Shown: positions 45,051-53,591 of the stretch, one piece after another
How positions within the stretch are numbered: the first letter of the stretch is position 1
Layout of the letters: the number at the start of each line of letters is the position of its first letter
Assembly (NCBI RefSeq): GCF_002335805.1
Contig: NZ_NISU01000001.1
Location: 3,108,079-3,172,078 of the forward strand
Direction: 5' to 3'
DNA length: 64,000 nucleotides
Source of the DNA: Bacillus sp. FJAT-45350
GTDB taxonomy: Bacteria; Bacillota; Bacilli; Bacillales; NISU01
Translations under genes and position numbers: made by a program
Notes under the pieces: model-generated
What the model saw: the letters and a program-made list of their open reading frames with translations, nothing else
Told to the model about the DNA's origin: nothing
Databases searched by the model: none

Positions 45051-47199
45051 GCTTCAACTTCTCCTTTTGGTTTCGACGTAATAACTCCATCCTAGAAGTA
45101 CCTTGTTTTGGAAGTGTTTCTTCGACTTTTCCTTCTGATACATTCTGTTGAGTGAACTGATTGGTATCTGCCAAAAGAAAGGCTTCCTCTTTCCGTTTTG
45201 CTTCTTTTTCCATCGAGCGATTTCCGCGAATGCCTTTTACCTTTTGGTTGTTGCTCATTTCTACTTTTTCCGCACCCAAAGATTTCTTCGCCTTTTGGAC
45301 AATGTGTTCGATGTCGCTTGTTAAATCTGATTTCTGTTGGATTTCTTCATGGGCAAATTCTTGTTGTTTTAACAATTCGTAAGCAAAGTAATACTCTACT
45401 TCTTCGATTGTTTTACCACTGTATTTCTTATGATGAACTAGTAAGGTTGCAACTTCGTAACCCCTACCGTCTTCGCTAGGCAAATAAATGTGTGACATGT
45501 TCCGCGGATCATAGCAAATAGGGATTTTCCAGCTCTTTTGTCTTGCTTCCCCAAACCAATTTTCTTTTAAAGCGGTTTCGCTACTGAAACGCATTTTCTT
45601 AAACTCGATTCCTTTATAGGTTACTCTAGCATTTGCCGTTGGTAGAAGATGGAGTTTCACAATATCTTCAGAATAGGAGCGAAGTTTACCCGAACGATTC
45701 TTAATACCCCAATTCCATAATTCGCGGGGAATAAGTGAAACCTCATCTTGAATTATCATTTCATCTTGATTGTAGTTCTTCAGCCAATGATGATTATTAT
45801 GGTGGAGTACACAATGGATGATGACACTCGTAAATTCCTCTAATGTTAAGGTTGCATCTAATCGATAATCCCGATCACCTCGCACCTTAACATCCACATC
45901 TACAAAGCCAGGAATAAATGGTTTGACTTTGGTATGAATGGTTTTAAAATGTTGCTCAACAATTCCTTTCCAATCCGCTCGATATGGAGGAGTATTTTCT
46001 ACTTTCATATTAAAAGCAGAAATAAGCCGCTCAACATTGTAACCCTCTAATTCTCCTCGGTCTGCTAATAGTGTTTGAGGAAGGTAATGACAATTCCACT
46101 CTTCTTTTGTTATATCAATACCGTATTGCTTGCAATAGGAAACTTTATCACTAGCTGTGTTGGAAAGAGCCATCATTGCACCATACCATGAGGGTCCTTC
46201 CAGCCCTACATACAATCCAACGACCATACGGCTAAAAACATCGATTACTACATAAATGACAGGACGACCAATGATCCAGTTTCGATTAAAAGAACTAACA
46301 ATATAAACATCTGCAATTGTTGCATCAATTTGATATTTTGTCCCTGGACCATAGAGTTCACCAACAGATGTTCCTAACACTGCCCGATCCTCTAATTCAT
46401 ATTTCCGATTACCTTTTCTTTTTCGAAGTTTTTCTTCGGATTTATAAGTCTTTTCATACCAAAATCGGAACTGCCTTAATGTCGGGAGATTATCCTGATC
46501 GAGGAGAATTGGTTTTTTCACACCATTTTCATAACGATAATCTGCAACAAAAAAGGTCTTCAGCATCAAGTCATAAGTCGTTGCCAGAGGATTCTTCCTT
46601 ACGTTATGATAAAATCTCTTAACACTTACCTCAAAAATCCTTTTGATTTCATCATTTATGACAATGCCTTTACCAATTATTGACCCGAACTTCCTTGGTC
46701 GTCCCGTCTTGACAGTAAACTCTTTATCCTTTCCCTTTCCTCCAGAATTTTTATAGTCGGGTAGCAAAGCATTCTTCGTTTTTCCTCTTTGCCAAAATTG
46801 AGTCAAATATTTATACAGTAAACGCTTGGTCTTTCCTGTCCTTTCCATCGTCGCTTTTATAAGTGGACCTCTTTTTTCACTCTCATAAATTGCTGGTTCT
46901 TGTAGAACTAAATTTTCAATACATTTCCAGCGTTCATCTCTCAACAGTTTATTATGCTCAGAGAGTTGTTCTTCGGATTGATAGACAAAGCCATAAGGTT
47001 CTTTATCAACAATCGATATTAACTCCTCAGCGTGTAGTTGTTCCAGATCGGAGATTTTCCGTTTGATCGGTAATGCTTTTTCTATTACAATGTTGATGGT
47101 GTAACAAATTATGTTACCTTCATCAATCCAAACGATACGTTCCAAGTGTTTTTCGCCGTTCGCTTCTTCAATACTGATAATGTCATTTATAATAAACAT
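45028..47199 (-). CDS. tnsB: TnsB-type DDE transposase
   Basis: This 723-residue protein has N-terminal DNA-binding helical domains (1-270), an RNase H-like (rve) catalytic domain with Asp292 (YQIDATIADVY), Asp380 (LLADRGELEG) and Glu415 (GIVEQHFKTIH), and a C-terminal Mu-type barrel and tail. TnsB binds the repeats at both ends and makes the 3' cuts and joins. It starts 15 nt after tnsA. The catalytic triad is complete, so the element may be active. Confidence 0.95.
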   Translation of the reverse strand: MFIINDIISIEEANGEKHLERIVWIDEGNIICYTINIVIEKALPIKRKISDLEQLHAEELISIVDKEPYGFVYQSEEQLSEHNKLLRDERWKCIENLVLQEPAIYESEKRGPLIKATMERTGKTKRLLYKYLTQFWQRGKTKNALLPDYKNSGGKGKDKEFTVKTGRPRKFGSIIGKGIVINDEIKRIFEVSVKRFYHNVRKNPLATTYDLMLKTFFVADYRYENGVKKPILLDQDNLPTLRQFRFWYEKTYKSEEKLRKRKGNRKYELEDRAVLGTSVGELYGPGTKYQIDATIADVYIVSSFNRNWIIGRPVIYVVIDVFSRMVVGLYVGLEGPSWYGAMMALSNTASDKVSYCKQYGIDITKEEWNCHYLPQTLLADRGELEGYNVERLISAFNMKVENTPPYRADWKGIVEQHFKTIHTKVKPFIPGFVDVDVKVRGDRDYRLDATLTLEEFTSVIIHCVLHHNNHHWLKNYNQDEMIIQDEVSLIPRELWNWGIKNRSGKLRSYSEDIVKLHLLPTANARVTYKGIEFKKMRFSSETALKENWFGEARQKSWKIPICYDPRNMSHIYLPSEDGRGYEVATLLVHHKKYSGKTIEEVEYYFAYELLKQQEFAHEEIQQKSDLTSDIEHIVQKAKKSLGAEKVEMSNNQKVKGIRGNRSMEKEAKRKEEAFLLADTNQFTQQNVSEGKVEETLPKQGTSRMELLRRNQKEKLKHARTSSE

Positions 47200-47214
47200 T
47201 AATTTCCTACTTCC

Positions 47215-48021
47215 TTATTCTAAATTTTTAAACACATCTTCTATCCAAAGATGAGTGTGAATCTTTTGATTAATATCTATTACTTGGAGTTCTTGACGAG
47301 CAATTAAATGCTTTAGAATTTCTAAGCCCATTCCGTTTTCTAATTGAAATGTTTGATCAAACTCTGTCACCATTTCAATAATCGAGGTTTTATACTTTTT
47401 TATAAAAGATTTCATTTGATGGATATACGTTTGAAGGGCTGAACCCAACAATTCTTCTATTTCAAAATAGGAGTGATGGAGCCATTCAACATTATCAATC
47501 ATGTTTCTTGGCAATTCTTTTTCCGTAATAATTCCCCAATCAATCCCACGATCTTCCCAATAAGAACGTTCAATCTCAAACTTTTCAATAGTCCGCTCAT
47601 TTTCCAGTTCTTTTGATGGTTTTACCGTTCGAGCGACATGATTAGTAGCTGCTGAGTCTTTTATTGTAATAAAAAAATCAGTTGTCATCACAATAGGAAC
47701 TTGGGATTTCGGATCGTTCGGATGCTTAATTCCTTTTTCATTGGCAATGAACCAAGTGTCTTCACGGCTTAGCGGAAACTGCTCTCGTACATCCACAACA
47801 GAGTTGTTCCATTCCAGCACATAGAAGTAATCCTTTTCCAATTTGGATAAGAATTGATGGATTCGGTTTGTTTTCCACCCTTTTCCTCTTGTAGCAAGTC
47901 CGCTTGATGGGAAATCTTGAATATTAATCCAAGGTTTATAATCCTCCCCTGTTCCTTGACCCCGACCTTCTTTTTCCATTTCAAGGATTTTCTTTTCCGT
48001 TAATTCTGTTTTCCTTTTCAT
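47215..48021 (-). CDS. tnsA: TnsA-type endonuclease
   Basis: The start is placed at ATG 48,021, six nt after AAGGGGTG; the longest frame begins three codons earlier. The ~268-residue protein has the restriction-enzyme-like catalytic set at the spacing of Tn7 TnsA (Glu63-Asp114-Lys132): in longest-frame numbering Glu65 (SKLEKDYFY), Asp118 (MTTDFFI) and Lys137 (ARTVKPSK). The C-terminal half is the helical TnsA_C domain. TnsA cuts the 5' strands, permitting cut-and-paste transposition. It begins the tnsA-B-C-D operon. Confidence 0.92.
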   Translation of the reverse strand: MKRKTELTEKKILEMEKEGRGQGTGEDYKPWINIQDFPSSGLATRGKGWKTNRIHQFLSKLEKDYFYVLEWNNSVVDVREQFPLSREDTWFIANEKGIKHPNDPKSQVPIVMTTDFFITIKDSAATNHVARTVKPSKELENERTIEKFEIERSYWEDRGIDWGIITEKELPRNMIDNVEWLHHSYFEIEELLGSALQTYIHQMKSFIKKYKTSIIEMVTEFDQTFQLENGMGLEILKHLIARQELQVIDINQKIHTHLWIEDVFKNLE

Positions 48022-48282
48022 GATTGTCACCCCTTTGCTGAGATTTCCATGTTCCTATCATAGACAGGAAGTGCTCACCTTACATGCTGTAAAATTTGCT
48101 AGTGCAGATTTTTACCAAAAGAATATTTTTAGAAAAAATTATTTAAAATAATATATTTTTGATTAATTTTTTACCTAGTCGCTTTTTAATTATTTGAAAT
48201 AAATTTGTTTTCCAGTAATTTACAAATTACATTTTTCTATCATTATGAGCAAAAAATGTCGTTTATAAACAACAAAATTGCA

Positions 48283-48320
48283 AAAAAATGACCTGTTACT
48301 TTAATAACAGATCATTTTTT
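48283..48320 (-). terminator. terminator of the 157-residue cargo gene
   Basis: AAAAATGACCTGTTA pairs with TAACAGATCATTTTT, overlapping the stop codon at 48,312. T-runs lie on both strands. The rest of 48,022-48,311 is AT-rich promoter sequence for tnsA. Confidence 0.75.
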
Positions 48321-48785
48321 GTCGGATGCAATTTTTAAAAAGCCATTAAAATGATATAAATTCCGATGAAACTCATCTCTATTTTCATCTTTACAGTATT
48401 CGATCGAATTATAAAATAACGCCTTTATTTCAATTAATATTTGTTCGTCTTCTAAATGCCTGACAACTTCTGGTGAAAACGTTCGATCCTCAGTAACTTT
48501 CAAAAGTAATTGTCTCCATGTTTTTGGCATTTTTATTTTATTATTATGTAGTGCATTAATAGCCCCGTTTGTAGAAAGTTCATCAAAGGTTATTAAATAC
48601 GATTCAAAATAATCAATTTTAGGATCTTTCCCAACAACAAATTCATCTACACGTTGCTTTAGTTCAGATGGTTTTACATTTTTACTGTACTTTCTCATTA
48701 AAACCGATCGCAGCTTTTTTAAATACTCTTCATATTCCGCCTGATCTAGTCCATTAATCGTATTACGAACATTATCGACATACAT
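48312..48785 (-). CDS. cargo protein of unknown function (157 residues)
   Basis: A soluble, mainly helical, charged protein starting MYVDNVRNTINGLDQAEYEE. Segments include LKKLRSVLMRKYSKNVKPSE, KTWRQLLLKVTEDRTFSPEV and a final FHRNLYHFNGFLKIASD. No family was recognised. It is divergent from the RloC-like gene at 49,001 with ~215 bp between them, so it could be a regulator, immunity factor or unrelated neighbour. GGGAGAG precedes the ATG. Confidence 0.65.
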   Translation of the reverse strand: MYVDNVRNTINGLDQAEYEEYLKKLRSVLMRKYSKNVKPSELKQRVDEFVVGKDPKIDYFESYLITFDELSTNGAINALHNNKIKMPKTWRQLLLKVTEDRTFSPEVVRHLEDEQILIEIKALFYNSIEYCKDENRDEFHRNLYHFNGFLKIASDKK

Positions 48786-49000
48786 ATTATTTCTCTCCCT
48801 TATTTCTCTCTTTTTTAAAGTAATATCCGATTATTCAGAATAAATACTCGTCTTTTCTATTTTTTATAAAAAGAATCTCGTATGCAACAGCATTCTTATA
48901 TTGCAACTAAAGTTAATACTAATAACATTTTCTACAATTCTCAAAATAAGTTGTTCTCTTTTGTTGAATGGGTTAAGTTATTGTCATAGGGGGGAAATAT

Positions 49001-51574
49001 ATGGAATTTAATGATCATATTTGGGAATGGTCGCTAGGTCTTCCTAAATGGCAAAATGACTTAATCAGAAGGCTATATCAAAAATCTACGCTCGAAAGCA
49101 AAGACACAGATGAAGTAATAAATAATATCCTTCATGAGAATGGTTTTTCTGAGAGGATTTTAACCATTAGTCCTTTAGAGAAAAATAAAATCCCTAATAA
49201 AAGTCCGAAAGATGCCATTAAGATTATTGCATTAAAAAACTTCAATAATATTGCCGCCATTGAACCAGAGTATGGGCTTGAATTTTCACCAAATGGATTA
49301 ACGGTTGTTTACGGTGAAAATTCCGCTGGCAAATCTAGTTATGCTAAGGTGTTAAAGCAGTCTTGCCGAGCTGTGGATGACAAAACAAAGATTCACCCGA
49401 ATATCTATAAATCAAGCGGTTCAATAAGCACTGCCGACATTTATGTACAGCAAAATGGCACAGAAACCATTATTAATAGAGTGGTAAATACCGCACCTGA
49501 ACAACAGTTAACATCCATCAGTATTTTCGACACTGATTGTGCGAGAGTTTATGCAGAATCCGAAAACGAGGTTGTATTTATTCCAACTGAATTTAAAATC
49601 TTCGATGATCTTGCTCAGCATCAAACTGGAATAAAACAAAGATTATTACAGTTAAAAGATGAACTTTTAGAAACACTGCCTTCATTCCATGAGTTAACCA
49701 GTCTTTCTAAGGTCAAATCATTTGTTGAATCTATTTCTTACAAAACGAAAGAAAAGGACATTCAGCAGAATTGTAATTTCACAGAAAAAGATCTGGAGCG
49801 GCTTAAACAGATGACAAAAGATTTAAAGGTCCTTATAGATTCAAATCCTGTTAAATTGATGCAGGAACTGCAAAGGAACATAAATGATATTACAAACTTA
49901 AAAAACAACCTCCAACAAATTCTTAACGAATTATCTTTTGAAAAAGTCAAAGAATTTGTCTCGGCACATCAACGATACCTTGGTTCGAAAGCAACGCTGG
50001 AAGTTTTAACTCGTGAAGCATTTGTAGAACAACCTTTAGCTGGTGTTGGTAGTGATCCTTGGAAAAAACTATGGCACACCGCCAAACAATATCATGAAAT
50101 TGCTTATCCTGGGCAGTCATTTCCATACGTCGAGAATGAAGCAAAATGCTTATTATGCCAACAAGACTTAAAGGAAGAATCTCGAATTCGATTAACACGT
50201 TTTGAGGAATTTATGACTGACAGCATCAGTCAAGAGACAGCTCAGTTACACTCTCAAAGACAAGGTTTAATAGCTAAAATAAAATCTTTACCATTCACAA
50301 AAGTGGCAGAATCCTCTGTTCGTACTTTCTTTTATCATGATTCACCTGAATTGGATATGAAAGCGGAATTGTTTATCCAATCAGCAATAAAAATTAGTAC
50401 ATTATTACAAAATGCCGAGACAGATGTACACCTGTCCTTGGATGACATTCCAGAAATAGAACTTCCGCCTCTAAAAGAAATGGAACATTGGTTAGAGATA
50501 AAAAATAGTGAGTTGAAACATTTAAAAACAATAGCCCAACAAGACAACTCAGCAGAATTACTGTTGGAACAGAACGAGTTAGTTTCAAAAGAAAAAATCT
50601 TTAAAAGAATAGATGATGTATATCGTTTAGCAAAAGTTCGCCAAGAAGTTGATAAGATTGATAAAGCAATAAAATCGCTGGATACAACAAAATTGACAAA
50701 AAAATATAACGAATTATCCAGTTCATTGCTGACTGACAAGTTTAAGGACGAAATCGAAAAAGAACTAAAGCAGCTAAGAAGGGAACACATTCTATTCAAG
50801 CTAAATAGCAGAGGAGTAAAAGGTAAAACCACTATAAAACTCGCTTTGGATTCCAGTTCGAAAATAAACATTAACGAAATCCTAAGTGAAGGTGAACAAA
50901 AAGCATTATCAATAGCATTCTTCCTTGTGGAAATTTCTTCTATACCATCAAATGGAGGAATCATTCTTGATGACCCCGTTTCCTCTTTAGACCATAGCAG
51001 GAGAGAGTATGTAGCTCATCGATTGGTACAGGAAGCTAAAAAACGTCAAGTCATTATTTTTACACACGACATCGTGTTTCTACACACCTTGCAAAAACAT
51101 GTTAATTTACAAAACGTAAACGCATCCTATTGTTCTATAAGGAGAAATGGTAATAGAGCAGGGATTGCAAAAACGGAAATGCCATGGATAACCCTTTCAA
51201 CCAGTAAAAGAATCAAATACTTAAAAAATGAATTGCCAAAACTAAAAAAGTTACAAAGCCAGTTAGATCCTGATATGTATGTCCCGCAAGTTAAAACATG
51301 GTATATGCTTCTAAGGGAATCGTGGGAACGTGCCGTAGAAGAATTGTTGTTAAACGGTGTTGTTGAACGGTTTAATCCAAGTGTTCAAACACAAAAACTT
51401 AGTAAAATTAAATTTTCGGATGAGATTGTCCAACTCGTAACAGAGGGTATGACAAAAACATCCACTTATGTACATGATGAGTCTCATGCCATCGGTCGAA
51501 TACTACCAAATAATGAGGAAATGCTTGAGGATCTTAATGTGTTGGAGCAGTTCACCAAATTGTTTAGAAAATAA
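49001..51574 (+). CDS. RloC-like AAA ATPase, candidate anticodon-nuclease defence protein
   Basis: This 857-residue protein has the split ABC/SMC-type ATPase of the AAA_13 (PrrC/RloC) class: Walker A GENSAGKSS (105-113), a long coiled-coil middle with a zinc-hook CLLC (383-386), signature LSEGEQKAL (628-636), Walker B IILDDPVSSLDH (654-665) and a His switch FTHD (687-690). The C-terminal domain holds Arg772-x3-Glu776 (LLRESWERAVE) and His825 (TYVHDESHA), which fits the Arg-Glu-His anticodon-nuclease triad of PrrC and RloC. Defence against phage by tRNA cleavage is therefore a reasonable guess. GGGGGGAAA precedes the ATG. It is the largest cargo gene. Confidence 0.75.
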   Translation: MEFNDHIWEWSLGLPKWQNDLIRRLYQKSTLESKDTDEVINNILHENGFSERILTISPLEKNKIPNKSPKDAIKIIALKNFNNIAAIEPEYGLEFSPNGLTVVYGENSAGKSSYAKVLKQSCRAVDDKTKIHPNIYKSSGSISTADIYVQQNGTETIINRVVNTAPEQQLTSISIFDTDCARVYAESENEVVFIPTEFKIFDDLAQHQTGIKQRLLQLKDELLETLPSFHELTSLSKVKSFVESISYKTKEKDIQQNCNFTEKDLERLKQMTKDLKVLIDSNPVKLMQELQRNINDITNLKNNLQQILNELSFEKVKEFVSAHQRYLGSKATLEVLTREAFVEQPLAGVGSDPWKKLWHTAKQYHEIAYPGQSFPYVENEAKCLLCQQDLKEESRIRLTRFEEFMTDSISQETAQLHSQRQGLIAKIKSLPFTKVAESSVRTFFYHDSPELDMKAELFIQSAIKISTLLQNAETDVHLSLDDIPEIELPPLKEMEHWLEIKNSELKHLKTIAQQDNSAELLLEQNELVSKEKIFKRIDDVYRLAKVRQEVDKIDKAIKSLDTTKLTKKYNELSSSLLTDKFKDEIEKELKQLRREHILFKLNSRGVKGKTTIKLALDSSSKININEILSEGEQKALSIAFFLVEISSIPSNGGIILDDPVSSLDHSRREYVAHRLVQEAKKRQVIIFTHDIVFLHTLQKHVNLQNVNASYCSIRRNGNRAGIAKTEMPWITLSTSKRIKYLKNELPKLKKLQSQLDPDMYVPQVKTWYMLLRESWERAVEELLLNGVVERFNPSVQTQKLSKIKFSDEIVQLVTEGMTKTSTYVHDESHAIGRILPNNEEMLEDLNVLEQFTKLFRK

Positions 51575-51717
51575 ATTGATATTTCACCAAATTAAAAAGG
51601 ACCAATTCTGGTCCTTTTGTACTTTTTTTCTCTCTGATTTACAATTCCTCTTGTTCAACTCTTGGATAGTTTAAGTGTACAACTTCACAATCTTAAACTT
51701 TTCATCAGAAATTTGTA

Positions 51718-51727
51718 GCACCCGTTA
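51718..51727 (-). repeat. cassette-boundary-like motif GCACCCGTTA (1)
   Basis: Exact 10-mer, 17 nt after the stop of the HAAS gene (51,744). The same 10-mer occurs at 53,116 and 55,447, with a variant at 55,807. Confidence 0.6.
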
Positions 51728-51743
51728 GAGCTGAACAAAAAAA

Positions 51744-52556
51744 TTATATACCTTCCCAACTTTCTTTATTTGAAACATGACGGAATACTAAATAACCAAC
51801 AACATTAAATAAGACAAACACAAAACTCCACTTTAAATTTAATCTTCTTTCATGATAGGCATTTATCATTGCCCATATAGAAAATAAACTCCAATAAAGG
51901 AACCCTGATAAAAACAAACTTAGAACACTTAAAGTATGATAACTATTTCTTTTAGTTATCACATACCAATTATTCTTACCACTACCAGAGGGGAGTAACT
52001 CAACAAACATCTGTCTATTGTCTTCAATGCCATATTGGTAATCAGCCTCTTTATTACCAACGTAATCAAATAACTCCTCATTGGTTATATTACTTACATC
52101 ATAAATAAGAATATCTGAAATATAATTTGTACCATGTACGACTGACGCTATTTCTTTTTTTATATCATCTGATACAATATCATTTTTGTCTAAGATAGAA
52201 TGTATTTTTGTAGAAGCAAATGACTTATCGGTTAAACTTTGAGCTTCTTTTGATTGTAAGGTAGCAAAAATAATTGGAGCAATTGTGAGAAAAATTAATG
52301 CAACATAAAGTAGCCATTTGGCAAATACTTTATGTTTTTTCGATAATTGACCTACAATTGAGCGTATCTCATTTTCATCACCAAACCGTTCAATTGCCAT
52401 AATTATTGCTTTTTCTTCTTCTACTCCCTCGAATTTCAATTCAAGAACTAGCTCCTGTAAATGAGTTTTCATCTCCATCTTTAATTCTTGGATTTCTTCC
52501 TCATTTCCATCAACATTGTGATAAACATAATCAACATATTCATCTATTTTTTTCAT
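51744..52556 (-). CDS. HAAS-domain membrane protein (PadR partner)
   Basis: This 270-residue protein has an N-terminal ~75-residue helical HAAS/permease-prefix domain (KKIDEYVDYVYHNVDGNEEE, AIERFGDENEIRSIVGQL). One membrane helix follows (WLLYVALIFLTIAPIIFATL), then an extracytoplasmic domain of ~110 residues and two more helices near the C-terminus. HAAS proteins are regularly encoded with PadR repressors and are thought to be the signal-receiving partner. The start overlaps the padR gene by 17 nt. Confidence 0.78.
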   Translation of the reverse strand: MKKIDEYVDYVYHNVDGNEEEIQELKMEMKTHLQELVLELKFEGVEEEKAIIMAIERFGDENEIRSIVGQLSKKHKVFAKWLLYVALIFLTIAPIIFATLQSKEAQSLTDKSFASTKIHSILDKNDIVSDDIKKEIASVVHGTNYISDILIYDVSNITNEELFDYVGNKEADYQYGIEDNRQMFVELLPSGSGKNNWYVITKRNSYHTLSVLSLFLSGFLYWSLFSIWAMINAYHERRLNLKWSFVFVLFNVVGYLVFRHVSNKESWEGI

Positions 52557-52893
52557 TTTTTCCTCCTACCACCAAAAAAGAGTCAATAATTTCTTTAACA
52601 AATAACCACTCCAACTGTTTATTCTTAAAACCCTCATGACCTAGTTTGGTTACTTCATAATATTTTCTTCTTCCACCTTGACCTTGCTCATCTCCCCAAT
52701 AAGAAGAAATCCATTTATTTTTCTCAAGCCTTTTTAAAGATAGGTAGAGCGTACCTTCTTTCAACTCGAATTTTCCCTTGCTTCTTTCTCGAACCAACTT
52801 CGCTAATTCGTATCCATACATATCTTCATTTACTAAGATTGAAAGAATTAAGGTATCAATATGACCTTTTAAAACTTCCTTATTAACCTCCAC
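52540..52893 (-). CDS. PadR-family transcriptional regulator
   Basis: This 117-residue winged-helix protein reads HIDTLILSILVNEDMYGYEL, KEGTLYLSLKRLEKNKWISSYWG and GGRRKYYEVTKLGHEGF, the complete PadR DNA-binding domain with a short dimerisation helix. The GTG start is six nt after GGAGG. It is the first gene of a two-gene operon with the HAAS protein, and probably represses its own promoter at 52,894-53,000. Confidence 0.88.
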   Translation of the reverse strand: MEVNKEVLKGHIDTLILSILVNEDMYGYELAKLVRERSKGKFELKEGTLYLSLKRLEKNKWISSYWGDEQGQGGRRKYYEVTKLGHEGFKNKQLEWLFVKEIIDSFLVVGGKNEKNR

Positions 52894-53115
52894 AGTTGTC
52901 CTCCATTCAAAAAATTAATACTCTATGTTACAAGGTATTAACTTGTTTAAGTAAATATTCGAAGAAGAATCAAAAAAACTACTCATTAGCATAAACTTTT
53001 CCCTTGTTGTGGAAAAAAGTAAAAGCAATTTATTATAAATCCTATACAAAAAAACAACGTCCAGAGATAAAAAAACTCTCTGAACGTTGTTTTATTATTT
53101 CACTTATTCACTTAA

Positions 53116-53125
53116 GCACCCGTTA
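53116..53125 (-). repeat. cassette-boundary-like motif GCACCCGTTA (2)
   Basis: Exact 10-mer, 50 nt after the stop of the gene at 53,175, set in the small inverted repeat TTAAGCACCCGTTAA. A 53,055-53,091 hairpin (AACGTCCAGAGA/TCTCTGAACGTT) lies beside it and may terminate that gene. Confidence 0.6.
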
Positions 53126-53174
53126 ATTGAATAAGAAAAAGCGTTTCTAATGTGAAACGCAATTAGTCAGAGAC

Positions 53175-53570
53175 TTAATTTAAAATTTCGCCATCTTTAC
53201 TTTCTACATAAATCTTATACGAATCAATTGAGATAAAATCTAATTCCTCTGAATCTAAAACCTCCTCGACACTCTTTTGAATATCCTTTGCTATTTGTTT
53301 CGAGTGTGAGTCCTCGCTATCTAATGAGGTTTGAATTGTAAGTGACTCTTGATAATCAATTAGTATATCTCCAATCCCTTCGTAGTTACTATTTAGTGAC
53401 TGCATAACATTCATCGTCAAAGTGGCTAACTCTTTATTTACTTCGCTCATATCTAATTCTTCATTTTGTGCTGAAGCAACTGGTTCTTCTGAATTATTAA
53501 ATAATAAGCCCGAACCTACAATAATACCTACTAAAACTACAAAACCAATACCTACAAGACCTTTTTTCAA
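53175..53570 (-). CDS. small anchored extracytoplasmic protein (131 residues)
   Basis: The start is TTG 53,570, eight nt after AGGGGGG; the longest frame begins at GTG 53,579, on top of that site. N-terminal membrane anchor KKGLVGIGFVVLVGIIVGSG, then a soluble acidic domain (NEELDMSEVNKELATLTMNV to the end) with no cysteines. No family was recognised. IS1182 copy 2 is inserted 13 nt upstream of the ribosome-binding-site region, separating the gene from its native promoter. Confidence 0.65.
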   Translation of the reverse strand: MKKGLVGIGFVVLVGIIVGSGLLFNNSEEPVASAQNEELDMSEVNKELATLTMNVMQSLNSNYEGIGDILIDYQESLTIQTSLDSEDSHSKQIAKDIQKSVEEVLDSEELDFISIDSYKIYVESKDGEILN

Positions 53571-53591
53571 AACGAACACCCCCCTAGTTAT

